Positions 50,426-59,093 of a stretch of 64,000 bases of DNA are shown piece after piece. The stretch covers positions 47,619 to 111,618 of the forward strand of contig CAKTOB010000003.1 of NCBI GenBank assembly GCA_934589525.1, in the 5' to 3' direction. This DNA is from an uncultured Oscillospiraceae bacterium. Lineage in GTDB: Bacteria; Bacillota; Clostridia; Oscillospirales; Oscillospiraceae. A program made the translations under genes and the position numbers. Position 1 is the stretch's first letter. Every line of letters starts with the position of its first letter. The notes beneath the pieces are model-generated. The model did no database searches, was not told the DNA's origin, and saw nothing but the letters and a program-made list of their open reading frames with translations.

Positions 50426-51463
50426 TTACTGCTCCTCCGCCAGCCTTTTTTGAGTATACTCCAAGGCGGCAATGGTGTCAATGGTCTCCCGGAGGTTGAG
50501 CCTGCGGGTGTTGTTGGAGTTGAACTCGGTGAGGGTGTTGCGGTGTTCGTTGCCTTCTTTGAAGTATTTGTCGTAGTTCAGCCCACGGTTGTCGGCGGGG
50601 ACGCGGTAGAAGTCGCCCATGTCGATGGCTTTGGCGCATTCCTCGTTGGTCAGGAGGGTCTCGTACATCTTTTCGCCGTGGCGGATGCCGATGACCTTGA
50701 TGTCCTCTTTCTTGCCGCCGAAGAGCTCACAGACGGCTTCCGCCTGGGTCTGGATGGTGCAGGCGGGGGCCTTCTTAATGAGCAGGTCGCCGTTTTCGCC
50801 GTGCTCGAAAGCGAAGAGCACCAGGTCCACGGCCTCTTCCAGGGACATGATGAACCGGGTCATGTTGGGCTCGGTGACGGTGATGGGGTTGCCGGATTTG
50901 ATCTGGTCGATCCACAATGGGATGACGGAGCCCCGGGAGCACATGACGTTGCCGTAGCGGGTGCAGCAGATTTTGGTCTTGCCGGACATCCGGGACTTGG
51001 CGATGGCCACTTTTTCCTCGATGGCCTTGGTCATGCCCATGGAGTTGATGGGATAGGCGGCCTTGTCGGTGGACAGGCAGATGACGGACTCCACACCGAA
51101 CTCAATAGCGGCGGTAAGGACATTGTCGGTGCCGATGACGTTGGTCCGCACGGCCTCCATGGGGAAGAACTCACAGGAGGGCACCTGCTTCAGGGCGGCG
51201 GCGTGGAAAATATAGTCCACCCCGGTCATGGCCCCCCGAACGGATTGCAGGTCCCGGACATCGCCAATGTAGAACTTAATTTTATTCGCCACCTCCGGCA
51301 TTCTGGCCTGATACTCGTGGCGCATATCGTCCTGCTTCTTCTCATCCCGGGAGAAGATGCGGATCTCGCCGATGTCCGTGGCGAGGAAGCGATTTAAGAC
51401 GGCGTTACCGAAAGAGCCAGTACCGCCGGTGATCATGAGGGTTTTGTTTTTGAAAAGTGACAT
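50426..51463 (-). CDS. capE: UDP-N-acetylglucosamine 4,6-dehydratase (5-inverting), CapE type
   Basis: 345 residues, extended SDR family. Cofactor loop ITGGTGSFGNAV, the RIFSRDEKKQDDMRHEY motif, AALKQVPSCEFFP, and LSTDKAAYPINSMGMTKA with the catalytic MxxxK form that replaces YxxxK in CapE-type enzymes. First step in making UDP-L-FucNAc-type sugars; the later enzymes CapF and CapG are not in the window. A 5' fragment of a second copy lies at 52723-52845. Confidence 0.92.
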   Translation of the reverse strand: MSLFKNKTLMITGGTGSFGNAVLNRFLATDIGEIRIFSRDEKKQDDMRHEYQARMPEVANKIKFYIGDVRDLQSVRGAMTGVDYIFHAAALKQVPSCEFFPMEAVRTNVIGTDNVLTAAIEFGVESVICLSTDKAAYPINSMGMTKAIEEKVAIAKSRMSGKTKICCTRYGNVMCSRGSVIPLWIDQIKSGNPITVTEPNMTRFIMSLEEAVDLVLFAFEHGENGDLLIKKAPACTIQTQAEAVCELFGGKKEDIKVIGIRHGEKMYETLLTNEECAKAIDMGDFYRVPADNRGLNYDKYFKEGNEHRNTLTEFNSNNTRRLNLRETIDTIAALEYTQKRLAEEQ

Positions 51464-51465
51464 TG

Positions 51466-52428
51466 TTAATTCTCCAATTCATCTATTTTATTTATGTCTA
51501 CCCACATAGCCGGTCGGGCAGAGAGATACCAATTAGTCGCGTAATTGGAGAAGCACTTCCCCTCAAAATTTATAAACGCAGCCTGTTTTCCGTTTACCCC
51601 TGGAGAGCGAAGCCACCAGAACGCCGCCTCTGTTCCGTTGTCCAAAAGCTCCACACGCATATCTTCTCCAGGTTTTGTAGAATAGGCTGCCTCACAAATA
51701 CTGAAATCAGAGTCTTCTACATAACGCTCAAACTCCGCATAGCTAAGCAGAAAAATCTTGTCTTTTGTATTTCCGCTTCCGGAATTCGGCCATTCTGGAT
51801 TTCCCTGGTCTGTACCGTTATCCACGGTGGTAGTAAGGATCGCGGCTTGTTCCTCTTTTGAGAATGCAGTTGTCAGAAATGCCCCGTTCAGCCACTTATG
51901 CAGGGAGCACTCGCCCCAAGTAACGGTCCCTTCCTGATCATGGTACTTGATGTCCTTCACGACCTTTGTACTTAGCAAGAACGCCTTGTTATCACGCACA
52001 TCCAAGACTTTCCAATTAATGGATTTACCTGCGTATGTACCAATGGTAAGGACATCACCGAGGGCAACTTCTTTCGTGGTTGGCTCCGTTTCCGCTGGTT
52101 CTTCCGTTATTGACTCAATTTCCGACGCTCTGTTTCCCTGCTCCTGGATTTTCGGTTCTTCGGAGTTTGCGATTGATGACACTGTAGGGGCCTGAGGCGC
52201 CTCAGCTGATGAAATCATACTCTGAAACATATTACTCTGTACCATAATAACCGGTATGCTCAGAAGAACAGAAATGGCAATTAGTTGCCGTTGTGTCACT
52301 TTTATCTTCCAGATCTGCTGTACATCAAAAAAGGGAAGAATCGCGTTATACACCTTTACAAAAATTGTAAGTGTAGAAAACAGTATCAGGAAAGGAGACA
52401 AAATGCGTAATATTTCTTTTATCATCAT
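51466..52428 (-). CDS. DUF6273-domain membrane protein
   Basis: 320 residues. Two N-terminal hydrophobic segments (about 8-32 and 46-64), a Ser/Glu/Pro-rich linker to about 120, then a DUF6273 domain marked by INWKVLDV, FWWLRSPGV and LSARPAMWVD. DUF6273 domains are common in surface proteins of gut Clostridia; the fold resembles formylglycine-enzyme/C-type-lectin-like modules. AT-rich. It ends 2 bases before capE and follows a small zinc-ribbon gene. Confidence 0.72.
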   Translation of the reverse strand: MMIKEILRILSPFLILFSTLTIFVKVYNAILPFFDVQQIWKIKVTQRQLIAISVLLSIPVIMVQSNMFQSMISSAEAPQAPTVSSIANSEEPKIQEQGNRASEIESITEEPAETEPTTKEVALGDVLTIGTYAGKSINWKVLDVRDNKAFLLSTKVVKDIKYHDQEGTVTWGECSLHKWLNGAFLTTAFSKEEQAAILTTTVDNGTDQGNPEWPNSGSGNTKDKIFLLSYAEFERYVEDSDFSICEAAYSTKPGEDMRVELLDNGTEAAFWWLRSPGVNGKQAAFINFEGKCFSNYATNWYLSARPAMWVDINKIDELEN

Positions 52429-52470
52429 AATATATACCCCATAAAATGGATTATCCCTGTTCTTTGATTA

Positions 52471-52512
52471 GGGGTGCATGGAGCTACTGTCACTCAGATA
52501 TCCATGCACCCC
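52471..52512. repeat. 12-bp inverted repeat after the zinc-ribbon gene
   Basis: GGGGTGCATGGA/TCCATGCACCCC with an 18-base spacer. On the minus strand it follows the zinc-ribbon stop by 11 bases but lacks a T tract; on the plus strand it is followed by TCTGTTTTGG. Confidence 0.75.
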
Positions 52513-52523
52513 TCTGTTTTGGC

Positions 52524-52652
52524 CTATTCGTCCTCGTCTTCTTTTTCTTCCTTTGCGGCACACTCAGGGCATGCGGTGTTGCCGTTATCCAGGAATACCA
52601 TTTCATTGGGGTCGAACATTCCGCCGCAGAACGGACACTGAACTTTATCCAT
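52524..52652 (-). CDS. 42-residue zinc-ribbon protein
   Basis: ATG at 52652 with AAAGGAGG 8 bases upstream. The product opens MDKVQCPFCGGMFDPNEM and contains ACPEC, giving two CPxC knuckles 18 residues apart, followed by an acidic Glu/Asp tail. This is a typical four-cysteine zinc ribbon. Small proteins of this kind often accompany DUF6273 genes or act as nucleic-acid or protein adaptors; its role is unknown. A perfect inverted repeat follows the stop. Confidence 0.78.
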   Translation of the reverse strand: MDKVQCPFCGGMFDPNEMVFLDNGNTACPECAAKEEKEDEDE

Positions 52653-52722
52653 AGGGGTTCCTCCTTTCTAAGTTTTTATGAATCTTGACATGGTATTTGT
52701 GGCGCTTATCTATCTACTTCTT

Positions 52723-52845
52723 CTAACCCCGGAAGAAGATTCGGATTTCGCCAATTTCCGTGGCAAGAAAGCGGTTTAAGACGGCGTTACCGGAAGAGCC
52801 AGTACCGCCGGCGATCATCAGCTTTTTGTTTGTGAAAAGATTCAT
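52723..52845 (-). pseudogene. 5' fragment of a second capE
   Basis: Encodes 40 residues, starting MNLFTNKKLMIAGGTGSSGN and ending EIGEIRIFFRG before a stop. It matches the first 38 residues of CapE at 50426-51463 (NAVLNRFLAT is identical) but has lost the rest. It is positioned directly downstream of the flippase gene, where capE would be expected. Confidence 0.9.
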
Positions 52846-52874
52846 TGCTTGCTCACTCATTTAAGAAATACTTT

Positions 52875-54407
52875 TTAAGCACCTATACGCCGCTTAATTA
52901 AATACGTTGCTCTCCTCAATAAATTCAAAAATGGTTCTGTTTTAAAGAAAAACAGAATATATAGCGCATTGCACACAATCGTGCAAGCTATTACCTTCAG
53001 CACGAAGCCAACAACTCCACCTATTCTAACTAATGAAACAACATACCCTGTAATCAGGCAGTTTGCACACAGTGCTATGAAAGCAAATACATATTTCTTA
53101 ATATACTCAAATGGAGAAAGTTTCAGCCCGTAGCGATAGACATAATAGCCAGATGCCGCCTCAGACGTACACAACCGAGAAATCGACGTTGCAATATAAA
53201 TCCCAAACAATCCCCACCTTAACCCAAGAATGATTGAAAGGATGATGTTGAATATTCCAAACAACAGATAAGGGTACTTCATTTTATCAAACATTCCTAG
53301 CGTTACTTGATAGGTATATACCGGGAAGTTCACACCGCTAATATACACGATTAGAATTAATGCCAATACAGTTTCCTTTGGAAGAATATAATGAGGCCCA
53401 ACCCACAAAGCAATAAACGGGTTAACCAACGTTGCAAGGCCCACTGTTAAAAAGCCATACAGCCAATAGGAGCATAGGAAAAGTTCATCAAATAGTTTTC
53501 TTTTTTCTATTACGCTACTGTCAACATTAAAGTTTCCGAAACTACTTGTTATACTTGAAAGTCCATTCCACAGTATTCCATTTAGTGAATTAATAATCAA
53601 AGAATAATTCGATACAAGTCCAACCGAACTTAATCCAACCAGCTTTGAAATAATAATGTTATCCGATCCATTACTGATTACCCCGGCAACCTTTGATACA
53701 GACAAGGATTTCACATTTTTCAAAATGTCCCTGGCAACTTCCTTCGGAAGTTTATCTGTTTCCTGTTCGTTAATCCAAGGATATCTTTTTTGAACAACGA
53801 CTGAAATTGCAATATTGTTTCCAATCGTGCAAATAATTTCCACAGCTAGATAGAGATAGTACTGTCTTGTTAAATACAAAAGTACTATCTGGACTATCTG
53901 TTGCACTACTTTCATACCCTGCTGTATCCCGGATATGATATAGTTTTCCTGATAAGCAATTAGTATGGAACGCTTATATGCCAGCAGATACGAGCCAACA
54001 TTGTTTAGAATATACATCCAGAAAATTAATTGCAGGCTTTCCGGAATAGCAGGAGGCTCTGAAATAATGAAATTCAAAAAGAACGACAGCACAATTCCGA
54101 TAGCAGCAACCATAAGTGCAATTGATGTATACGCTTTTTTATAAACCTTCATCAGCTGGTTAACTAGCTTTCGGTTGTTTTCTTTAACCGGCTTATACAT
54201 TGCATATGTCATTGCTTCGCCAATCCCCAGCTCAGCAAAAGAGAGCATAGTCAGCACATTTGCAAACAAGCCGTTGATTCCAAGATATTCAGCTGTCAGA
54301 AATCTAATAAAAATCGTTCTAGACGCAAAACTAAGCAACAAAGTGCAAAACTGGGCCCCCATGCCCGTAAGCATATTAACAGCACTCTTTTTTGTTCTAT
54401 TCCCCAT
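52875..54407 (-). CDS. wzx: Wzx-type oligosaccharide flippase
   Basis: About 510 residues with 12 to 14 hydrophobic segments, polysaccharide_synt family (opening region SFASRTIFIRFLTAEYLGINGL). Flips lipid-linked repeat units across the membrane. The start is uncertain: ATG at 54407 or GTG at 54422, both inside the end of the upstream glycosyltransferase gene. AT-rich. Confidence 0.88.
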   Translation of the reverse strand: MGNRTKKSAVNMLTGMGAQFCTLLLSFASRTIFIRFLTAEYLGINGLFANVLTMLSFAELGIGEAMTYAMYKPVKENNRKLVNQLMKVYKKAYTSIALMVAAIGIVLSFFLNFIISEPPAIPESLQLIFWMYILNNVGSYLLAYKRSILIAYQENYIISGIQQGMKVVQQIVQIVLLYLTRQYYLYLAVEIICTIGNNIAISVVVQKRYPWINEQETDKLPKEVARDILKNVKSLSVSKVAGVISNGSDNIIISKLVGLSSVGLVSNYSLIINSLNGILWNGLSSITSSFGNFNVDSSVIEKRKLFDELFLCSYWLYGFLTVGLATLVNPFIALWVGPHYILPKETVLALILIVYISGVNFPVYTYQVTLGMFDKMKYPYLLFGIFNIILSIILGLRWGLFGIYIATSISRLCTSEAASGYYVYRYGLKLSPFEYIKKYVFAFIALCANCLITGYVVSLVRIGGVVGFVLKVIACTIVCNALYILFFFKTEPFLNLLRRATYLIKRRIGA

Positions 54408-55392
54408 TTCCTTTTCTTCCACCTAAATAAAGATATACCCGAAAAGCTGTACGATATAAGTTTGGCATTGAAGAATAAAACAGAATTTCAGCCTTTGTTT
54501 TCAATGATACCGTTTGACTTTTAAAAATTGTACGCCTATTCATCTCCAGCCATTGAACCACTTCTTCAATATGCTGCTGATCACTCCTGGAATCATATCT
54601 GATTTTGACATTCAAATAACCTATCGCTGATTTAGCCGTTTTCATTAAACACACTGATTGTACATCAGGACAATGGCCTTTTGCGTAGTCCAAATGTTCC
54701 TTGAATCCTAGGAAAATATGGTATCCTTTTTCTGGATTCATACTTAATGATGTACCTTCCATGTTGAGTCTATAATTGTATAAACGGTTTTGCAAAAAGA
54801 GCGTCCCATTCACAGCATATAAAAATGGGAGAAAGGAAATTGCTAAATCTTCATATATTCTTTTTTCCGGAAACCGAACATTTTTCCAGCATTTTCTTGA
54901 ATATAATTTTAGCCAAGGTTGACCACCTACAGTGTCTGTCAACGTTAGGTGTAGCATCTCATCAGACGTTTTAACAGTTCCATCCGGATAATAATCGAAC
55001 CTAGTCTCCACAATTTTTCCATCTTTTATAATATTGGCACTAAATGCAACAACGTCAACATTGTATTTTTTCATTGCTTTCATTGTAACATCATATGTCT
55101 CCGGTTCAATCCAATCATCACTGTCTACAAAGGAGATAAAGTCGCCCTTGCATAAATCCAGTGCGTGATTTCTTGCTACAGATTGCCCGGAATTCTTTTG
55201 GTGAATTACGACGATACGGTTATCTTTTTGGGCGTATTCATCACAGATTTCAGGGCACTTATCTGGTGAACCATCATCAACCAGTATTATTTCCAAATTA
55301 GAATATGTCTGGTGTATAACAGAGTCTACACATTGCCTTAGATATTTCTCAACCCTGTAGACAGGAATTATCACACTAATCAAAGGTTTCAT
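54397..55392 (-). CDS. Glycosyltransferase family 2
   Basis: 331 residues. GT-A fold: SVIIPVYRVEKYLRQCVDS, LVDDGSPDKC and SFVDSDDW, the metal-binding DXD. Adds a sugar to the lipid-linked unit; donor and acceptor unknown. The ATG at 55392 is used; an in-frame TTG one codon earlier is better spaced from AGGAG and may be the true start. AT-rich. Confidence 0.88.
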   Translation of the reverse strand: MKPLISVIIPVYRVEKYLRQCVDSVIHQTYSNLEIILVDDGSPDKCPEICDEYAQKDNRIVVIHQKNSGQSVARNHALDLCKGDFISFVDSDDWIEPETYDVTMKAMKKYNVDVVAFSANIIKDGKIVETRFDYYPDGTVKTSDEMLHLTLTDTVGGQPWLKLYSRKCWKNVRFPEKRIYEDLAISFLPFLYAVNGTLFLQNRLYNYRLNMEGTSLSMNPEKGYHIFLGFKEHLDYAKGHCPDVQSVCLMKTAKSAIGYLNVKIRYDSRSDQQHIEEVVQWLEMNRRTIFKSQTVSLKTKAEILFYSSMPNLYRTAFRVYLYLGGRKGNGE

Positions 55393-55412
55393 CAAGTGTA
55401 CATCTCCTAACC

Positions 55413-56552
55413 TTAAAGCCAGTCATTTTTTAGTATTTCTGCCCTGCTGCATGGCCCTGTCGGATATAAATCCGGATACTTTTCTCCGGAAAGCAGATGC
55501 TTTGAGAGAGCAACCAGCCGCTCCGCGGCCGTTTCCGCATTCCACGCACCTGTAATTGTTTCATAGGCCGCCTTCCCCAATCGTTCCTGCTCTGCCGGGT
55601 GATCCAGCAGATATTTCACGTGTTCATATAGCTCATCCATATTTCCGGAGTAATAAATCATTCCGTTTTCCCGGTGCTTTATCAGAAACGGTACCGACCC
55701 AATAGCGTGGCTGGCCACCACGGCACAGCCACTGTTCATAGACTCGTTAAGAACAGCACCCCAGCCTTCATATCGGTCAGAGGTGAATAGATAGATTCCC
55801 GCTTTCTCCATCAGCGCCCGAACCTGATTAGAAGGAATCGGGCCCAAAAAAGTAACATCGTCGGAAATCTCCATGGATATTGCCATTTCTTTTAACTGAT
55901 TCTCCATTTTACCGGTTCCGCCAATATCCAAATGAAAATCATAGCCGGCGTCCTTGAGCCGCTTTGCCACAGTAAGAGCGTCATCTGGGTGCTTCCAGTC
56001 CAGGAAACGCCCTACCCAAAGGATTCTGTTCTTATCTTTCTTTGTCAGAAGTTCCTCCGGTTGGTAGTGCTTTACTTCCGGAAAATAGCCCCATTTGTAA
56101 GCTCTGTTCCGGAATGTATGGGTTTTCTCATAATCCGCTGCCACAAAAGCACTGGAACACAGCAGATACATATTGGGATAGCGTCCTTTTTCAAAGTAGT
56201 ATTTGATAGTACGTGCAGGCATTTCGTAGAACGGCGGTTTTCTCTTGAAAATTCTTTCTGAATACTGGAATACCAACTTACCGGCCTTCAGTCTTTCATG
56301 TATCAACTTTTGTGGTGCGCTCCCAATAATCACTACATCCGCACCATTGATCCGTTCCATACATTCTTGCGGACATTCCCAAAATTTATACACGAACGGT
56401 TCTTCATACTCCTGATACCCCATTTGGAGACGTTCTTCATCCATAGGCGTAGTTGCAATAAAAGCATAATCTCCCCGAAGTAATCTATTCAAACTCTGCG
56501 ACAAAGGCATCTGGTGATGATTATAAAAATTAGAAAGAAACACTATTTTCAT
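55413..56552 (-). CDS. Glycosyltransferase family 4
   Basis: 379 residues. GT-B fold: N-terminal MKIVFLSNFYNHHQMPLS and C-terminal nucleotide-sugar site ILWVGRFLDWKHPDDAL and SDRYEGWGAVLNESMNSGCAVVAS (key parts EGWGAVLNESM). Donor unknown. It ends 20 bases before the next gene starts. Confidence 0.88.
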   Translation of the reverse strand: MKIVFLSNFYNHHQMPLSQSLNRLLRGDYAFIATTPMDEERLQMGYQEYEEPFVYKFWECPQECMERINGADVVIIGSAPQKLIHERLKAGKLVFQYSERIFKRKPPFYEMPARTIKYYFEKGRYPNMYLLCSSAFVAADYEKTHTFRNRAYKWGYFPEVKHYQPEELLTKKDKNRILWVGRFLDWKHPDDALTVAKRLKDAGYDFHLDIGGTGKMENQLKEMAISMEISDDVTFLGPIPSNQVRALMEKAGIYLFTSDRYEGWGAVLNESMNSGCAVVASHAIGSVPFLIKHRENGMIYYSGNMDELYEHVKYLLDHPAEQERLGKAAYETITGAWNAETAAERLVALSKHLLSGEKYPDLYPTGPCSRAEILKNDWL

Positions 56553-56553
56553 G

Positions 56554-57738
56554 TTATTCTCCGGTAAGCAGCCTTACATACTCTTCAAATCGCACTTTAT
56601 TGTCGAATTGCTTTGCATGCTCTATACATTTTTCAGTTGAATACTTTTCTTCTTGAATTGCAAGTATATACGCAACGAGCATGTCGATGTTTTCTTCATC
56701 CACCACACTACCGGTTCCATCATCTACTATTTCCGGGCTCCCCCCTGTATTGAATGTGATCACCGGTGTTCCGCATGCAATGGCTTCCATATTGACCGTG
56801 GGATAGTTGTCCTCTCTTGTGGGGTTCACAAACACATCCGCCGCCGTATAAATCTGCGCCAACTCCGTCTGATTCTGGGTCCTGTGAATGGAGATGATAT
56901 TGGTCGGCAATTGTTTATCTACCTGCTCGTCCGTACCCACCAGGACAATTTGGTATTTCTCGGGATCAAGCCGTTTTGAAAGCTCTATAAAGATGTCCAG
57001 GCCCTTGCGTGATCCCCACCCAAAAGCGACACCCAATAACATCTTCTTTTCATTCCCTATTTGATATCTTTCTCGAAAATCACTGGGCGTTGGCTTGAAA
57101 ACAGACAAATCAATGCCATTGTGGATCACCTTTACCGGATACTCCTTCAAAAAGGACTGCTTCACCAAGTCGGCCAGCCACTGGGAAGGGGTAATGATCG
57201 TCAGGTCAAGCCCTGTAAAAAGAGCTTTTTTCCTTTGATACAAGGTTGCGCTTCTGTCCATAAACCAGCTATACTGCTTCCTCTGAGGACAATGGTTGCA
57301 GCCATTCCTCCATTTATCGCAATGCACATATGTAAAATGGGTACAGTAGCCTGTGAACGCCCAGCAATCATGGAACGTCCAAAAAAGCTTTATTCTCTTT
57401 TGGCGAAAATAAGCGAACAGCAGCTCCAAGTTGCAGTCGTGACCATGAATATTGTGCAGCAGCACCACTGTTGGAGCAATTCTGTCCAATTCCCGAATCA
57501 TTCGCATGGTTTCAATCTTTGAATTAAAACCATAATTGCCCAGGACGTGCGACTTGAATGTCTGTACTTTCCTTTCGAAGCTCCCTCCGCAAGAGATACC
57601 CCGAGGATATCCGCTTGTGTCGGTACTATATAGAATATAGTTTTCTATATTTCGCTCCGTTAAAAGTTCACTGATCGAAACAGCAATTTTCCCGGTGCTG
57701 CCGACACCGCAGGTGGTGTTGATTTGGATAGTTTTCAT
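56554..57738 (-). CDS. Glycosyltransferase family 4, WcaC-like
   Basis: 394 residues. The start is the ATG at 57738 (MKTIQINTTCGVGSTGKIA), with AGGAG upstream. The opening GxGSTGKI motif, the CTHF...CDKWRNGCNHCPQ cysteine cluster and the C-terminal NPTREDNYPTVNMEAIACGTPV motif mark the colanic-acid-type subgroup of GT4. It starts 71 bases inside the 3' end of the Wzy-like gene. Confidence 0.88.
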   Translation of the reverse strand: MKTIQINTTCGVGSTGKIAVSISELLTERNIENYILYSTDTSGYPRGISCGGSFERKVQTFKSHVLGNYGFNSKIETMRMIRELDRIAPTVVLLHNIHGHDCNLELLFAYFRQKRIKLFWTFHDCWAFTGYCTHFTYVHCDKWRNGCNHCPQRKQYSWFMDRSATLYQRKKALFTGLDLTIITPSQWLADLVKQSFLKEYPVKVIHNGIDLSVFKPTPSDFRERYQIGNEKKMLLGVAFGWGSRKGLDIFIELSKRLDPEKYQIVLVGTDEQVDKQLPTNIISIHRTQNQTELAQIYTAADVFVNPTREDNYPTVNMEAIACGTPVITFNTGGSPEIVDDGTGSVVDEENIDMLVAYILAIQEEKYSTEKCIEHAKQFDNKVRFEEYVRLLTGE

Positions 57739-59023
57739 TTTCTTCGGCTCCTGAAACTCTATAGACCGCAACGATAACCGCAATCAGCAGTTCAAAAGAA
57801 AAAGCATCACTCATATAGGAAGCAATAAAGAATCGGCACAGCAACAAGTCGGCAATCGGGAATAATTCAATAATCTTCACTTTCCCGTATCTAGCCATTC
57901 TACGAAATATCTTAAAAAATAGAAGTATATATGAAAGAATTCCAAAAATTCCTCCACAGTACAAACCTTGAATAAAGGTATTATGTGTTGCCATAAATTG
58001 TGACATCATGGGTTCAATCGCACGTTCGCTTCCTTTTCCAAAAAGGATACTCCATATTGAACTTGAAAAATCCTCTAAATAGATCATCCAGGTATAAAAT
58101 CGTCCATTTCCTCCGCTCATATCATCTGCACTGAACCGAAGTATTGTATTCTGAACGGTTTGTACAATTCTTTCATCTTTCGACACCAAAATCACGCTAA
58201 GAGCCAAAAACGCTATCAGCACACTCATACGCTTCATCTTTTGCAAAGACATACTATATTTCAGTATAATTGCAATTGAAAACAAAAGCGATACCATAAA
58301 AGTTCTTGAACAAGATAATAGCCCGCCAATAATCAGTACCACTATTACAATTGGATATTTGCGGGTGTACTCTTTATTCGTCGAAGTCACATAATACAAA
58401 GATGATACTGCAATACCTAGTGATACTGTAGCTGAGAAAAAATTTCTATCATTTCTGATACCTGCGAAATAACCTACGAAGATGTTTTGGCCCTTTGCCA
58501 ACCAATAAATAATGCCAAGAATCACTGAGCAGGCAACGCCAAAACTGTAACAATAGATTGTTTCATCAAAATACTCCTTCCGTTTGTATTTATCTTCCGA
58601 AAAGAACAAGAAGGAAAATAAGGCAAACGAAATAACACGAACTGCCGAACTTAAGTAAGAAAAAGATTGTGTAAAAACGAATGTAAAGCAAACTGAGAAG
58701 CAAAAGAGAATAGTTTCCAGAGTAACGCTGAGCTTTCGATTCTGAACAGTTTTTTTCAAGATATATCGCCATTCATAAATTAAAGTCGCATATCCCACTG
58801 TTGCTAATGTAGATGAAAGGTGTTTGATCATCATAACATTTGGCATAAGTACTAGCAGTGTTAAAAAAACATTGCCATCACTTCCCAAAATACACCATAC
58901 AATTAAAATCGAACATCCTGCAACAAATAACACGTTTAAACCAGTCAGGTTATACATCAAGAAGACAATTAGGATTACAGCCGCAATATATATCGGTTTA
59001 ATTTGAATACGTAGTCCCTTCAT
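57668..59023 (-). CDS. Wzy-like polysaccharide polymerase / O-antigen ligase family
   Basis: 451 residues, about eleven hydrophobic segments and a large loop (RFSADDMSGGNGRFYTW to GKGSERAIEPM) with MATHNTFIQGLYCGG, as in Wzy_C/O-antigen ligase proteins. Joins repeat units outside the cell. The last 25 residues (from about GAEENENY) are encoded by sequence that is also the glycosyltransferase start, so the native C-terminus may have been shorter. Very AT-rich. Confidence 0.78.
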   Translation of the reverse strand: MKGLRIQIKPIYIAAVILIVFLMYNLTGLNVLFVAGCSILIVWCILGSDGNVFLTLLVLMPNVMMIKHLSSTLATVGYATLIYEWRYILKKTVQNRKLSVTLETILFCFSVCFTFVFTQSFSYLSSAVRVISFALFSFLFFSEDKYKRKEYFDETIYCYSFGVACSVILGIIYWLAKGQNIFVGYFAGIRNDRNFFSATVSLGIAVSSLYYVTSTNKEYTRKYPIVIVVLIIGGLLSCSRTFMVSLLFSIAIILKYSMSLQKMKRMSVLIAFLALSVILVSKDERIVQTVQNTILRFSADDMSGGNGRFYTWMIYLEDFSSSIWSILFGKGSERAIEPMMSQFMATHNTFIQGLYCGGIFGILSYILLFFKIFRRMARYGKVKIIELFPIADLLLCRFFIASYMSDAFSFELLIAVIVAVYRVSGAEENENYPNQHHLRCRQHRENCCFDQ

Positions 59024-59093
59024 TTAAACAACTCATCCCCCCAGATTATACAGCCACCTATCATAGATAAAGGCATCTCTGTATTCTATTTCA

